Source: Chloroflexota bacterium
GTDB taxonomy: Bacteria > Chloroflexota > Anaerolineae > Aggregatilineales > J027
DNA length: 64,000 nt
NCBI GenBank assembly: GCA_016234595.1
Contig: JACRBG010000022.1
Span: 1 to 64,000, forward strand
Reading direction: 5' to 3'
Translations under genes and position numbers: made by a program
Part shown: piece after piece, positions 51,270-60,444 of the stretch
Position numbering within the stretch: the stretch's first letter is position 1
Layout of the letters: every line of letters starts with the position of its first letter
The notes under the pieces: generated by a model
Databases searched by the model: none
What the model was told of the DNA's origin: nothing
Seen by the model: only the letters and a program-made list of their open reading frames with translations

Positions 51270-52814
51270 CTACGGTTGCGGCGTCGGCGTCACATCCACT
51301 GGCGCAAGCACATCACGTTCCACGCAGGCCGAATAATTGGGCGCGAGATAAACCGCATAATCGGCAGTGCGGTTCGGGTCAGGCTGAACGATGACATTCG
51401 ACGGCTGGATATTCAGGATTTTCACCAGCGTATCGCGGATACTGCCCTTTTCTTCCCCCGTGTAATCAATCAAAAGGCTGTCGGTGATAGTGGCATAATC
51501 GGCAGGTGGCGCACCCACCCCCATCGGCTCCGAAATCAAGCCCTCCCACAATAAACGATCCGCCGCGACATAATCCATCTGTACACCCAAGCCGCTGTTG
51601 TCATAAATGGCGACCCGACTACCCTCCCCTACCAAACGATTTCCCGTTGGCGGGGTCAAAAAGGCTTGAATGGTATTGATAATGCCAAGTTGCGGGATTT
51701 GCACATTGCTGCCATCCGGCGATGTCCATGAGGTGGTTTCATAGCCGAGGCGGAAGAAATGATTTTCAATTTGATTCGGCTCAAGGCCCAACGCAATCGG
51801 AGCCAATTGCAGCATCACATCCAGCGGAATATTGGTCTCAACTACATCCGTCAATTGGTCATACAATGCAGGGATGTCTGTCACCCAACTACCCTGTTTA
51901 CCCTGTGCCCAAATCGCCCGTAGGATTTGTTGCTGACGGCGTCCTCGGTCAAAGTCACTACTAGAATGGCGGCTACGTGCATAAAACAGCGCTGTGATGC
52001 TGTCCATGTGATGCACCCCAACCGGCAGGGTATAAAATTCAAAGGTCGGGTCGCCATTGGCATCATATTCACCCGTAAATTTATAGTCTTGGATGGCGCA
52101 GTCTACCGCCACCGTCACCCCACCAAGGGTATCAATCACCTGTTTGAAGCCACTAAAATCAATCATGGCGTAATAGTGGATGCGGATGCCAAAATTATAG
52201 AGGATGGTCTGGCGCAGCAAACCAAAGCCGCCATCTGTCCAACCCACTGCTTCACCCCGTCCCCACGCTAAATTGAGACGTTGCATCCCCCAATCCGGGA
52301 TATAGACGAGCACGTCACGCGGCAGGGAGAGCATCGAAACCGTCTTGGTGGTCATGTTGACGCTGACAATAATCATCGTGTCGGTGCGATAGATACCCTC
52401 GGCTTGGTCAATAGATTCGCTGTCCTTGCCGAGCAGCAAGAAATTATAGAGTTCATATTCCGAGCCATCCCGGTCACGCGCGACCAACAGTGGCATACGG
52501 GTTGGCACGACCGTTCCATTCGAGACAAGGCCGGGTTCAGGATTTAGCGGATACAGCACCGTTGGCGTAGCTAAGGACGTAGTGGAAGTTGGCAATGGGG
52601 TCGTGGTTGGCGGAATAGTTTCAACCGTCGGGGTTGGAGTTAGCGATGGTGCAGCCGGTAGTGCATCCGAGGTATTGGTGGGCAGCGGCGTAAAATTACC
52701 CTGCTGATGTCCCGCCGCATCCACGTTGTGTTGATTGGCCGTAATGCCCAATAACAGGCTGACCCCCATGACTAATCCACTCATTCCAAGCCAAAATTGT
52801 TTTTGCCTGACCAT
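51270..52814 (-). CDS. LytR-CpsA-Psr (LCP) family protein
   Basis: 514 aa. Short cytoplasmic start, one membrane helix (residues ~10-26, LGMSGLVMGVSLLLGI), a long Thr/Pro-rich spacer, then the LCP domain from ~125. Motifs: NFLLLGKDSESIDQAEGIYR, RTDTMIIVSVN, LSLPRDVLVYIP and RSRHSSSDFDRGRRQQQIL (the Arg-rich end of the domain). LCP enzymes transfer polyprenyl-linked glycans to cell-wall polymers or proteins. The start is placed at ATG 52814 behind GGGGAGATGGTGC; an in-frame TTG 15 bases earlier overlaps that site. It fits with the nucleotide-sugar genes elsewhere in the window. Confidence 0.9.
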   Translation of the reverse strand: MVRQKQFWLGMSGLVMGVSLLLGITANQHNVDAAGHQQGNFTPLPTNTSDALPAAPSLTPTPTVETIPPTTTPLPTSTTSLATPTVLYPLNPEPGLVSNGTVVPTRMPLLVARDRDGSEYELYNFLLLGKDSESIDQAEGIYRTDTMIIVSVNMTTKTVSMLSLPRDVLVYIPDWGMQRLNLAWGRGEAVGWTDGGFGLLRQTILYNFGIRIHYYAMIDFSGFKQVIDTLGGVTVAVDCAIQDYKFTGEYDANGDPTFEFYTLPVGVHHMDSITALFYARSRHSSSDFDRGRRQQQILRAIWAQGKQGSWVTDIPALYDQLTDVVETNIPLDVMLQLAPIALGLEPNQIENHFFRLGYETTSWTSPDGSNVQIPQLGIINTIQAFLTPPTGNRLVGEGSRVAIYDNSGLGVQMDYVAADRLLWEGLISEPMGVGAPPADYATITDSLLIDYTGEEKGSIRDTLVKILNIQPSNVIVQPDPNRTADYAVYLAPNYSACVERDVLAPVDVTPTPQP

Positions 52815-53141
52815 GCACCATCTCCCCAAACATATAGACCAACCCCACCCCGAACACAGGCCTTAAACACAGTCGTTTACTCCCCTCTCTAAGTTTGACG
52901 AGGGGCGGGGGGTGAGGTTAGTTGATTATTTTTCTAAGTCAAAAATCGGCAAGCAACTATAGCGCCTTCCCCAACCCCCTGCCAAGTCAAGGCAAGAATA
53001 CGTAGGGCAGACGCGCATAACCGCAATTAAACACTTTTGATACCCGACTCGTACCTTCTAATATATTTCCTGCTCTCGTGCCGTAAACACCTGTGCTATA
53101 CTGACGATAAAGAATACGTATACCACCCGTTGGAGCGCGAT
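52815..53141. other. Intergenic region with one repeat and one -10
   Basis: A 327-bp gap between divergent genes. It holds a copy of the GC-rich repeat (52881-52918: TCCCCTCTCTAAGTTTGACG then AGGGGCGGGGGGTGAGG) and, nearer the kinase, a TATACT at 53097-53102 without a good -35. Nothing else recognised. Confidence 0.5.
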
Positions 53142-56100
53142 TTGGACACCGCCCAAGATTTTGTGAACTTGTTTGTGGATTCGACTGGCGAACTGCTCTA
53201 TTTTATTGGCATTTTTGTCATCTACATGGCTGCGCTATTCATGGCGTTAGGCCAGCGGATGCGCTCCAAAGAAGAATGGGCCGCCGGACGTTATACGACT
53301 GGGTTGTTCCTTGTCCAACTGGTTTGGGTTTCGTTGATGTTGGGCTCACTCATGGGCATTGTCACCGATGACAATTCCATGAATATCCTGCCCCCACTGG
53401 AACGCGCCGCCAATGCCCTTATCTTGGTACTAATTGGGTGGGCGCTCATCACGGCTGAAAAAGAGAAAAAGGATCGTACTGCTGCCCTCCTCGCTTTTGC
53501 ATTATGCGGTCTGTTAATTGCAGGGTTGGCCTATACCTATACTAAATGGAATCCCGACCAAGATTTTAATGCCCAATCGTTTAGCATCTCATGGACATTT
53601 GTCCCGACCATCTTGGCGATTTTTGGCTTCTTATTGCTGATTACTCGTTATAAATTTGTTGCCGACATCCCCCTAAAATTGCTTTTTTTCTTGGTCATCT
53701 TCATCGGGCATGTATTTACCCTCTACCAATTGGCGAATGATAAATTAGACGGTGATGCGGCGGGTGGGCTGCGCTGGACATTTTTGGCAGGTAGCCTGCT
53801 GGTGATGGTGGTCGCCTATCGTATGGTCGTGGATCGCCTCACTAATGCGATTGACCAAGTAGCAAACTATGCCGAAAGCATCTCGCGCCCCTTTGCTACC
53901 ATCCCCCCTTCGCATGAAGGTTCCAGCAGTCGTGAAATTGAAAACATGAGCCGCACCGTCACTGCTGAGACCGCCGGGATATCGTCTCTGGGAGGACGGA
54001 ATGAGGCGCTTGAAATTATCAAATCACTCGGCACCATGCTGGACAAAGCCGAAACCGACGCCCTGCCCCGCCAAACCGTCACTGCCGTTGCCGAAGCATT
54101 AAAAGCCGATGTGGTCGCGCTAGTAGTTTATGAAGATGCAAATTGGGCGGATGTGATCGCGGCCTATAATCAAATTGAGCAAGAGCCGATTACGGGTATG
54201 TCCTCACTGAATTTAGAGGAACAGTCGACCCTCGTCAATGCCATTGAAACTCGCCGTCAACGCGAACTTAAAATCGAGGAACATGGCGAAGAACTGCTTG
54301 ATTTATATACCCGTCTCGACGTGCCCCACATCGGCCCAACCTATCTACAACCCCTCATTCGTAATCAGAAAGTGGTGGGCGTTTTGATTGTCGGCACGCC
54401 CTATACCCGGCGCGAACTACGACTAAATGATTTGCGCCTGTTAGAATCCATTGGCCCCCTCGCTGCTCGTCTTCTAGTCATCAGCCGCACCGCCTTTTTA
54501 AATCGGGTGCAAGCCGAAGAACGTGCTATCCTCTCCATCATCGAGGGCGATACCTCCGATTCGCTAGATGAAAGCAGCATGATGGCAGCCCGTCAGGAAA
54601 TGCAGGCCAGCCTAGCCCTTGCCGAAAATCAGATTAATCACTTAACTGAACTCATCCGCGAATTGCAAGTCGAACTCGATTACGAACGCAGCCGCATCCG
54701 CGAATTTTTGGGGGACGACCCTGACGCCCAAAGCATTACTCAGCGCATTGAGGCGATTTCCAAAGAACGCCTCCAACTTCAAAACGAGCGCCAAAAATTA
54801 TCCATCGCCCTACACGATGCCCGTGCCACCTTGGTTGGTGTAACATCCGAAGGCGATTCGGAAATGTATGAGCATCTATTTGAGACCATGCGCCGCGAAC
54901 ACGCTGAACTGCAAAAACAAAAACAGCAGTTAGAGCAGCAACTTGCCGAAATCCGTGCCACCAAAGCCGCGCCACCCAATCAGCAGCTTTTGCAGGTCTT
55001 GAACACTCTAACCGAAGAAAAAGCCCGCGTCGCCCTTGAAAGGGATAGCATCGCCCAAGAGTTAGATCAGACCCGCCGCGAATTGGAGACACTGGGTATT
55101 GAAGGCGGCTCATTGGAATTGACTAAGCAGATGGCCCAACTCAGTGAAGAGCGTGCCCAATATAAGATGCTGGCTGAAAAAGCCATGGGTGAACGGGATG
55201 CCCTACTCAAAGAACGTCAAAATTTGCAAACCGCCATTTCTCAAGAAAATGAACGCGGTAGCAAAATCGCCGCCCTTGAAGCCGAAATCGCCCGTTTGAT
55301 GCAAGACCGTGAGGCCCTTGCTAAGAGTCGGGGCAGCTTAAAAAATGAGTATCAAACATTGGTACTGGAACGCGAACAGTGGCAGATTGACCGCGCCCGC
55401 ATGATTGCCCACAACGACTCATTGAAAATGGAACTGGATGAAACACTGGTACTGCTCAATCGCGCCAACGAAGAAAAACAAGAGTTGGGTGGCGAACGGG
55501 TTCAATTCAACGCCGAACGCGACAATCTACGCGCCGAAGTAACCCGCTTGCAAACCGAATATGACACCGTGTTAGCCCGTTTGGGCGATGACCGTGACCG
55601 CCTTGAAGAACTCAATACCGAAGGGGTGGGTACGCTGACTGGGATGATTGAAGAAATCACCCGCGAACGCAGCGACATTGAGCAGTCTTTGATGCGCGCC
55701 AATGAAGAAATCGAGAATTATAAACAGCAAATCGAAAAATTCAGTGCCCTGCCTGCTGTCCCGGTCAAAGACGTCGCGGACGGCTCACAGGTTGAAAGTG
55801 ATGCGGTGATTTCAGTGGCCCAAGAATTACGCACCCCCCTATCCGTCATTATGGGCTATACCGATGTGCTGCTGGGTGAATCAGTAGGGATTTTGGGAGC
55901 TTTGCAACGTCAATTTTTGACCCGCGTCAAAGCCAATGTGGATCGCCTAGCCCGTCTAGTCGAAGATTTAATCCGCATCTCAACCCTCGACAGTGGCAAT
56001 TTGCGCCTGCATCCCCAAAAACTCAATTTGGTGGATTTAATTGACGACGCCATCACCAACAGCCGCTACAAATTTGGCGAAAAAGGCATTGTCTTGGACA

Positions 56101-56555
56101 TGGACATTACCGAGGATAACCTGCCCATTGAAGCCGACCCTGAAGCCATCCAACAGGTTATCAATCAACTCATTCAAAACGCCTATCTAGTCTCCCCCAA
56201 TGATGGCAGTGTGCGGGTTGTGGCTCGGCGCGAAGCCAGCCTACTCATCCCCACCAACAATGGGCATCAAGAAACCCTGCGCGATGTCGTCTATGTCGCC
56301 ATCAGTGACGAAGGCGGTGGTGTACCCCCCGAAGAACTCAAGCGTGTGTTCAGCGGGCTCTACCGCGCCGATAGCCCCCTAATTGCAGGGATTGGCGAAA
56401 CCGGTGCTGGTATGTCCATCGCGCGTGCTTTGATTGAAGCGCATGGCGGTAGAATCTGGATCGAGAGTACACAGGGCGTTGGTAACACCTTCAAATTCAT
56501 CTTGCCCAGCGTCCATCCCTATACCAAAGCCAGTATCCCGGCTGAAACGTCGTAA
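53142..56555 (+). CDS. Long sensor histidine-kinase-like protein with Gln at the phospho-His site
   Basis: 1137 aa from TTG 53142, which has GGAG six bases upstream. A reading from 53037 begins upstream of the likely -10 and is disfavoured. About seven membrane helices (residues ~20-245), a GAF domain (~275-445), a ~400-residue coiled coil rich in Glu/Gln/Leu, then HisKA and HATPase_c. The HisKA box reads SVAQELRTPLSVIMGY: the phospho-accepting His is Gln894. The ATPase motifs are intact (NQLIQNAYLVSP, SDEGGGVPPEEL, GAGMSIARALIEAHGG). It may bind ATP without autophosphorylating, or use another residue. No response regulator gene adjoins. Confidence 0.85.
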   Translation: MDTAQDFVNLFVDSTGELLYFIGIFVIYMAALFMALGQRMRSKEEWAAGRYTTGLFLVQLVWVSLMLGSLMGIVTDDNSMNILPPLERAANALILVLIGWALITAEKEKKDRTAALLAFALCGLLIAGLAYTYTKWNPDQDFNAQSFSISWTFVPTILAIFGFLLLITRYKFVADIPLKLLFFLVIFIGHVFTLYQLANDKLDGDAAGGLRWTFLAGSLLVMVVAYRMVVDRLTNAIDQVANYAESISRPFATIPPSHEGSSSREIENMSRTVTAETAGISSLGGRNEALEIIKSLGTMLDKAETDALPRQTVTAVAEALKADVVALVVYEDANWADVIAAYNQIEQEPITGMSSLNLEEQSTLVNAIETRRQRELKIEEHGEELLDLYTRLDVPHIGPTYLQPLIRNQKVVGVLIVGTPYTRRELRLNDLRLLESIGPLAARLLVISRTAFLNRVQAEERAILSIIEGDTSDSLDESSMMAARQEMQASLALAENQINHLTELIRELQVELDYERSRIREFLGDDPDAQSITQRIEAISKERLQLQNERQKLSIALHDARATLVGVTSEGDSEMYEHLFETMRREHAELQKQKQQLEQQLAEIRATKAAPPNQQLLQVLNTLTEEKARVALERDSIAQELDQTRRELETLGIEGGSLELTKQMAQLSEERAQYKMLAEKAMGERDALLKERQNLQTAISQENERGSKIAALEAEIARLMQDREALAKSRGSLKNEYQTLVLEREQWQIDRARMIAHNDSLKMELDETLVLLNRANEEKQELGGERVQFNAERDNLRAEVTRLQTEYDTVLARLGDDRDRLEELNTEGVGTLTGMIEEITRERSDIEQSLMRANEEIENYKQQIEKFSALPAVPVKDVADGSQVESDAVISVAQELRTPLSVIMGYTDVLLGESVGILGALQRQFLTRVKANVDRLARLVEDLIRISTLDSGNLRLHPQKLNLVDLIDDAITNSRYKFGEKGIVLDMDITEDNLPIEADPEAIQQVINQLIQNAYLVSPNDGSVRVVARREASLLIPTNNGHQETLRDVVYVAISDEGGGVPPEELKRVFSGLYRADSPLIAGIGETGAGMSIARALIEAHGGRIWIESTQGVGNTFKFILPSVHPYTKASIPAETS

Positions 56556-56645
56556 ATGAACCCGTATGACCTTGACAGACCGACTTAATGTGTAAAGGGG
56601 TGGAACGACTCCCCATTTTCTCAAATACAATCAAGGAGAACCCGT

Positions 56646-57899
56646 ATGTCGAGACGAGTTTGGTTAATAGTCGCCTTTCTCATCGCCTTTATCGCATCAC
56701 CCTTCCCCACGACCAATGCCCAAAGCGCTCCGGTATGGGAAATCACTCTGTTTAATGGCAACAATCTAACGGTTGCCACCTTGACCCCACAAGGCATCAC
56801 TAATCAATTTACCTTAACTAGCCCTCGTATATTGCAAGGCGCTGTCTATAACGCCACCTTATCACCCGATCACACCAAACTTGCCTTCATTGGCAGCTAT
56901 ATGCGTGATGACGGTGTGACCTATCAAAACTCGGTTTTTGTGGCCGACCTCGTGACCCAAACGTGTTGCCTAGAACTGATTGACCCCCTGAATTCGGTCA
57001 TGGATGGTGCAACGCTAGGGCCATTTAGCCCCGACAGCACCCAGATTGCTGTGGCCCTATTTAGCACCCAAGACGTAAATGGAACGGCTGATATTCCGGC
57101 ATTGTTTAGCACCTTCAACGTCACAACGGGCATCGTCACCGCCAATAAATCGGTGGATGATCTCTATCCCGATTACGTCACCCAGATGACAGTACCTGTT
57201 GAAAGTGCGGTCTTTGGGGCATGGCGTGCCGATGGAGTGCGGGTCGCCGCTACCTGCCTTAATTGTTATATCGGGGTGATTGAGGGTCTATATCAAGTTT
57301 GGGATCCAGCCACAGGCACCCTAAGTGACCCGATTGAACCCTTCAGCATGATTTTTCGGCGGCATGAACTAAAGGCAACCGGTGAAAGCATTGCGGCGGT
57401 TTATGACGAATCGTATCCAGCTAGTGGCGCGGTCTATCCTGAAGGCGTGCCCCCCAATGTGGTGTTTTATTATAGCGATCCCAACCAAGCCGAAGGGCAA
57501 TTATTGTTCCAACACCCCGATGCCCTCCCTTTGAATATGGCGGAATGGGTTGCCGATGGGCAAGCCGTGCTGGTCAATTTCTATAATTTTGGGGTGCAAG
57601 AGGGTTTTGAAATGCCCATGCCAACTTCGTTAGCGGGCGCAGAACTCCTTTTCCGTGATGGCACAAACCTAGTCGCCCCCATGACTGACCAAGAAGGCTT
57701 CATGACAGGCACACCCGATGGCTGGTTGACCCGTAATTATCAAACCAATGAGGTTATATATTACCAACTAGCCAATGGCACAGTCACCCCCACCAGCCTC
57801 GGCATATTGGACGATGGCGGCTTGTGTTGCTTCGATGTAGTGGGGCTTAACCCAGAATTAGGTACAGGCGTAACCTCCGGTTTCACCGTACCACAATAA
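56646..57899 (+). CDS. Secreted beta-propeller-like protein
   Basis: 417 aa. Sec signal peptide with cleavage near TTNAQS (residue ~26). The mature part shows repeated 'LSPDHTKLAFIGSY', 'FSPDSTQIAVALFS' and 'WRADGVRVAATC' units, the WD40-like/TolB PD40 pattern, suggesting a partial beta propeller. Neighbouring Cys pairs (TCCLEL, CLNCY, GGLCCFD) may form disulfides outside the cell. A strong ribosome binding site (AAGGAGAACCCGT) precedes ATG 56646. Between the kinase stop and this gene a GGGG...CCCC hairpin with TTTTC (56597-56618) may end the kinase transcript. Confidence 0.75.
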   Translation: MSRRVWLIVAFLIAFIASPFPTTNAQSAPVWEITLFNGNNLTVATLTPQGITNQFTLTSPRILQGAVYNATLSPDHTKLAFIGSYMRDDGVTYQNSVFVADLVTQTCCLELIDPLNSVMDGATLGPFSPDSTQIAVALFSTQDVNGTADIPALFSTFNVTTGIVTANKSVDDLYPDYVTQMTVPVESAVFGAWRADGVRVAATCLNCYIGVIEGLYQVWDPATGTLSDPIEPFSMIFRRHELKATGESIAAVYDESYPASGAVYPEGVPPNVVFYYSDPNQAEGQLLFQHPDALPLNMAEWVADGQAVLVNFYNFGVQEGFEMPMPTSLAGAELLFRDGTNLVAPMTDQEGFMTGTPDGWLTRNYQTNEVIYYQLANGTVTPTSLGILDDGGLCCFDVVGLNPELGTGVTSGFTVPQ

Positions 57900-57927
57900 T
57901 CCACTCTAGCCACCCGCCCATGCCTTT

Positions 57928-57977
57928 GTTAGACTCCCATCCATCTCATAGGAATTGAGAGGACTGAGGAGTCTAAC
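57928..57977. promoter_or_regulatory. 10-bp inverted repeat upstream of the Nudix gene
   Basis: GTTAGACTCC (57928-57937) and GGAGTCTAAC (57968-57977) pair perfectly over a 30-nt loop. The right arm contains GAGGAG, a possible ribosome binding site for the Nudix frame, so the hairpin could mask it. It may equally be a terminator for the secreted-protein gene. Confidence 0.5.
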
Positions 57978-58028
57978 ATTTCTAATCACTCATCTAACAA
58001 CCGTCTAGGCCAGCGCATTGCCAATAAT

Positions 58029-58511
58029 GTGCGACGCCACCCCAAATTAACCCTGACCGCCATTTCCATGATACGGGTTTTCCAGCCACGCTTTACGGCG
58101 GGTGTGGTCGGTGTTCTGCTCAACAATGCCGATGAGGTATTGCTGGTCGAACACGTTTTTCACAGCAAACAACCTTGGGGGCTACCGGGGGGGTGGGTCA
58201 ATCGCAATGAGCTTTTAACAGCGGCGGTTGAGCGTGAATTTCACGAGGAAACGGGTTTAATCGTCAAAACCTTATACCCTCTCAGCACATGGTCAAGCCC
58301 CTTCTGGCGCAACCATATTGATATGGCCTTTGCCGTCGAACTGCTCGATAACTCAGCAAGTCACCCACCGCTAAAATTATCCCGCGAATTATTGAGTTAT
58401 GAATGGCTAAACCGGGCAGATCTGCCACGCCTGTTTGCCGAACACGTCCACGTAATTGACTTAGCGTTGGCATATCGTCATAGTCGAAACGTCCCCCCAC
58501 CAGTAAAGTAA
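58029..58511 (+). CDS. Nudix hydrolase
   Basis: 160 aa from GTG 58029, which has no ribosome binding site. The Nudix box G-x5-E-x7-R-E-x2-E-E-x-G is complete: GGWVNRNELLTAAVEREFHE then ETGLIV (~residues 54-79). It hydrolyses a nucleoside diphosphate linked to another group, with Mg2+ bound by the Glu residues. The same frame is open about 90 bases upstream, and an ATT codon at 57978 sits six bases after GAGGAG. A rare ATT start adding 17 residues (SNHSSNNRLGQRIANNV...) is possible. Substrate not readable. Confidence 0.88.
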   Translation: MRRHPKLTLTAISMIRVFQPRFTAGVVGVLLNNADEVLLVEHVFHSKQPWGLPGGWVNRNELLTAAVEREFHEETGLIVKTLYPLSTWSSPFWRNHIDMAFAVELLDNSASHPPLKLSRELLSYEWLNRADLPRLFAEHVHVIDLALAYRHSRNVPPPVK

Positions 58512-58545
58512 CCATCAGTATTGCCTAGCAAAGGAGGTCGGCCCA

Positions 58546-60303
58546 ATGACCCTAAGTGAATTGCGTTCCCAACAAAAGCGCCGTCGAGTGCCCATTGTTG
58601 AAATTTTTTCTGGTGTCTTGCTCATTATCGCCGCGATTACATTCGGCACGAATCTCGTAGCCTACAGCGACAGCTCCAATGAGCTTGGCACAGACGTGAC
58701 GATTGGGGGTGTTCAGGTCGGTGGGCTCGACGCGGGGGCACGGCTGGCCCGCCTTGAGGCTGTGTATGTTGACCAACCCATTGTAATGCGTTATGAAGGC
58801 AGTCCTATTTTGCTGAACCCCAGCGAGGTCGGTTTCCAACTCGATACCGAGGCGATGCAAGCTGCTGCTGAGCGCCAAAACGGGGTAGAAGATAATTTTT
58901 GGACCGGTTTTTGGAATTACCTGTGGGATCGCCCCCAACCCGCCATTGATGTACCTCTTATGGCAAGCGTCTCGGATGTGGAGTTGAATCAATATATCCA
59001 AGACCTTTCCATTCGTTATGACCGCGACGCTGGTAATGCTGGCTTCGACATGACAACCGGAACTTTTCAAAACAGTGACGCCTATACCCGCCTAGATCAA
59101 GCCCAAACCGCCGCGTTGATTCGCCAAGCTCTCTATGAAGCCGACCCGGCCAAGCGTGTGATTAACCTACCAATCACGACCACCCCCGGCCAAGCCGCCA
59201 CGATGGATACATTACGCCAAGCCATCATTGACTACATTGAAAAATCGCGTGGCATGTTCTATAACGGTCAAAACACTGTCGTTTCGATGTATGTCATGAA
59301 TTTGAACACGGGCGAAGAGATGGGCATTTTGCCGAATGCGCGAGTTTTGGCAAGCAGTACCATCAAAATCGGCACGCTCATCAATTTTTTCCGCTATCAA
59401 ATTACCGCCCCGACTGATGATTTAAAATTTTTGCTAGGGGCAGCCGTGATTTGTTCAGATAATGGTGCAGCAAACGATTTAACTATTTATACAGGTGAAC
59501 AGGCGATTAGACCGGGTCTACAAAAATTGAATGATACCTTTTGTAAGGCTGGAGCGGTAAACACTAATCTACTTAGCCTAATTGACATTGGGCCACAAGA
59601 GATATTGCCCATCCCTGATTATTATACACAGGTCTATCCAACACCTTGCCCCGGAGCAAGCGTGGCAAGTGCTCAAATTGATACCTCAGTCAATACCCAG
59701 CTTCCTAGCAATCAAAATGTAACCACCGCCGCCGACATGGGCACGATGTTAATGATGATTTATGACTGTGCCTATCACAACAGTGGTCTTTTGTCGGTTT
59801 TTCCTGATGAAATTACCCAGACCGAATGCAAAGAAATCATCGAATTGCTCAAAGGAACTCACTTCCGTCGCCTATTGGAGTTGGGTGTACCTGAGGGTGT
59901 GACCATTGCACATAAAGTGGGTTATGTACCAGATGCAGGTGTGGTCGGGGATGTTGGCATTGTCTTTTCCAATGGTGCTCCCTATATTTTTGTGATGTAT
60001 GTCTGGGATGGAGTTAACATTGATAATGCCGGCGTGCAAGTGACCCAAGACTGGACACTCATCGAGGACGTCTCTCGCCTTGTATATAATTATTTCAACC
60101 CCAGTGAGCCGCTTCTTCAAACCCGTCAACCCGATCTTGTCTATCAAGGCGCAGCCTGTGTGATGCCCTATAGTGGTGCTGAGATTAATTTGGAGGACAT
60201 TAATCAAAACCGCTTTGATATAAATGGGGATCCCCTACCCTCGGCGTGCTATTTTTGGCCCAGTTGTATTCCATTTGATAACTGGGGGCATGACTCGCAA
60301 TAG
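58546..60303 (+). CDS. Membrane-anchored serine beta-lactamase-fold protein with PG-binding N-terminus
   Basis: 585 aa. Membrane helix at ~residues 17-40, then a PG_binding_4/VanW-type domain (~50-115, TIGGVQVGGLDAGARLARLE). From ~230 follows a class-A beta-lactamase-like domain: S271-x-x-K274 in LASSTIKIGTL, S304-D-N306 in ICSDNGAAND and K457-V-G in AHKVGYVPDAG. The catalytic machinery is therefore complete except that KTG is KVG. The omega-loop Glu of true class A enzymes cannot be identified with certainty. Several Cys pairs suggest disulfides. More likely a cell-wall hydrolase or transpeptidase relative than a resistance enzyme. Strong AAAGGAGG before ATG 58546. Confidence 0.8.
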   Translation: MTLSELRSQQKRRRVPIVEIFSGVLLIIAAITFGTNLVAYSDSSNELGTDVTIGGVQVGGLDAGARLARLEAVYVDQPIVMRYEGSPILLNPSEVGFQLDTEAMQAAAERQNGVEDNFWTGFWNYLWDRPQPAIDVPLMASVSDVELNQYIQDLSIRYDRDAGNAGFDMTTGTFQNSDAYTRLDQAQTAALIRQALYEADPAKRVINLPITTTPGQAATMDTLRQAIIDYIEKSRGMFYNGQNTVVSMYVMNLNTGEEMGILPNARVLASSTIKIGTLINFFRYQITAPTDDLKFLLGAAVICSDNGAANDLTIYTGEQAIRPGLQKLNDTFCKAGAVNTNLLSLIDIGPQEILPIPDYYTQVYPTPCPGASVASAQIDTSVNTQLPSNQNVTTAADMGTMLMMIYDCAYHNSGLLSVFPDEITQTECKEIIELLKGTHFRRLLELGVPEGVTIAHKVGYVPDAGVVGDVGIVFSNGAPYIFVMYVWDGVNIDNAGVQVTQDWTLIEDVSRLVYNYFNPSEPLLQTRQPDLVYQGAACVMPYSGAEINLEDINQNRFDINGDPLPSACYFWPSCIPFDNWGHDSQ

Positions 60304-60335
60304 AGGCACCGCGACAATCACACGTTAGGCCAATA

Positions 60336-60365
60336 TTGCCATGTAATTTAGGCCGCTGGTATAAT
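60336..60365 (+). promoter_or_regulatory. Promoter of yebC-ruvCA
   Basis: TTGCCA (60336-60341), 18 bases, TATAAT (60360-60365), 80 bases before the yebC ATG. Confidence 0.6.
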
Positions 60366-60444
60366 TACGCTTATATAAAGCGGTTTCTGGCTAGACAATA
60401 TGAACCACCTAAGTGTGGCTTGAAGTGAAATTGGAGATTATGCG

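Noticed and set aside
53037-53141. Earlier start for the long sensor kinase (residues MIPDSYLLIYFLLS...)
   Set aside because: It begins about 60 bases before the only good -10 (TATACT at 53097), has no ribosome binding site, and the TTG at 53142 has GGAG at proper spacing. Not fully excluded.
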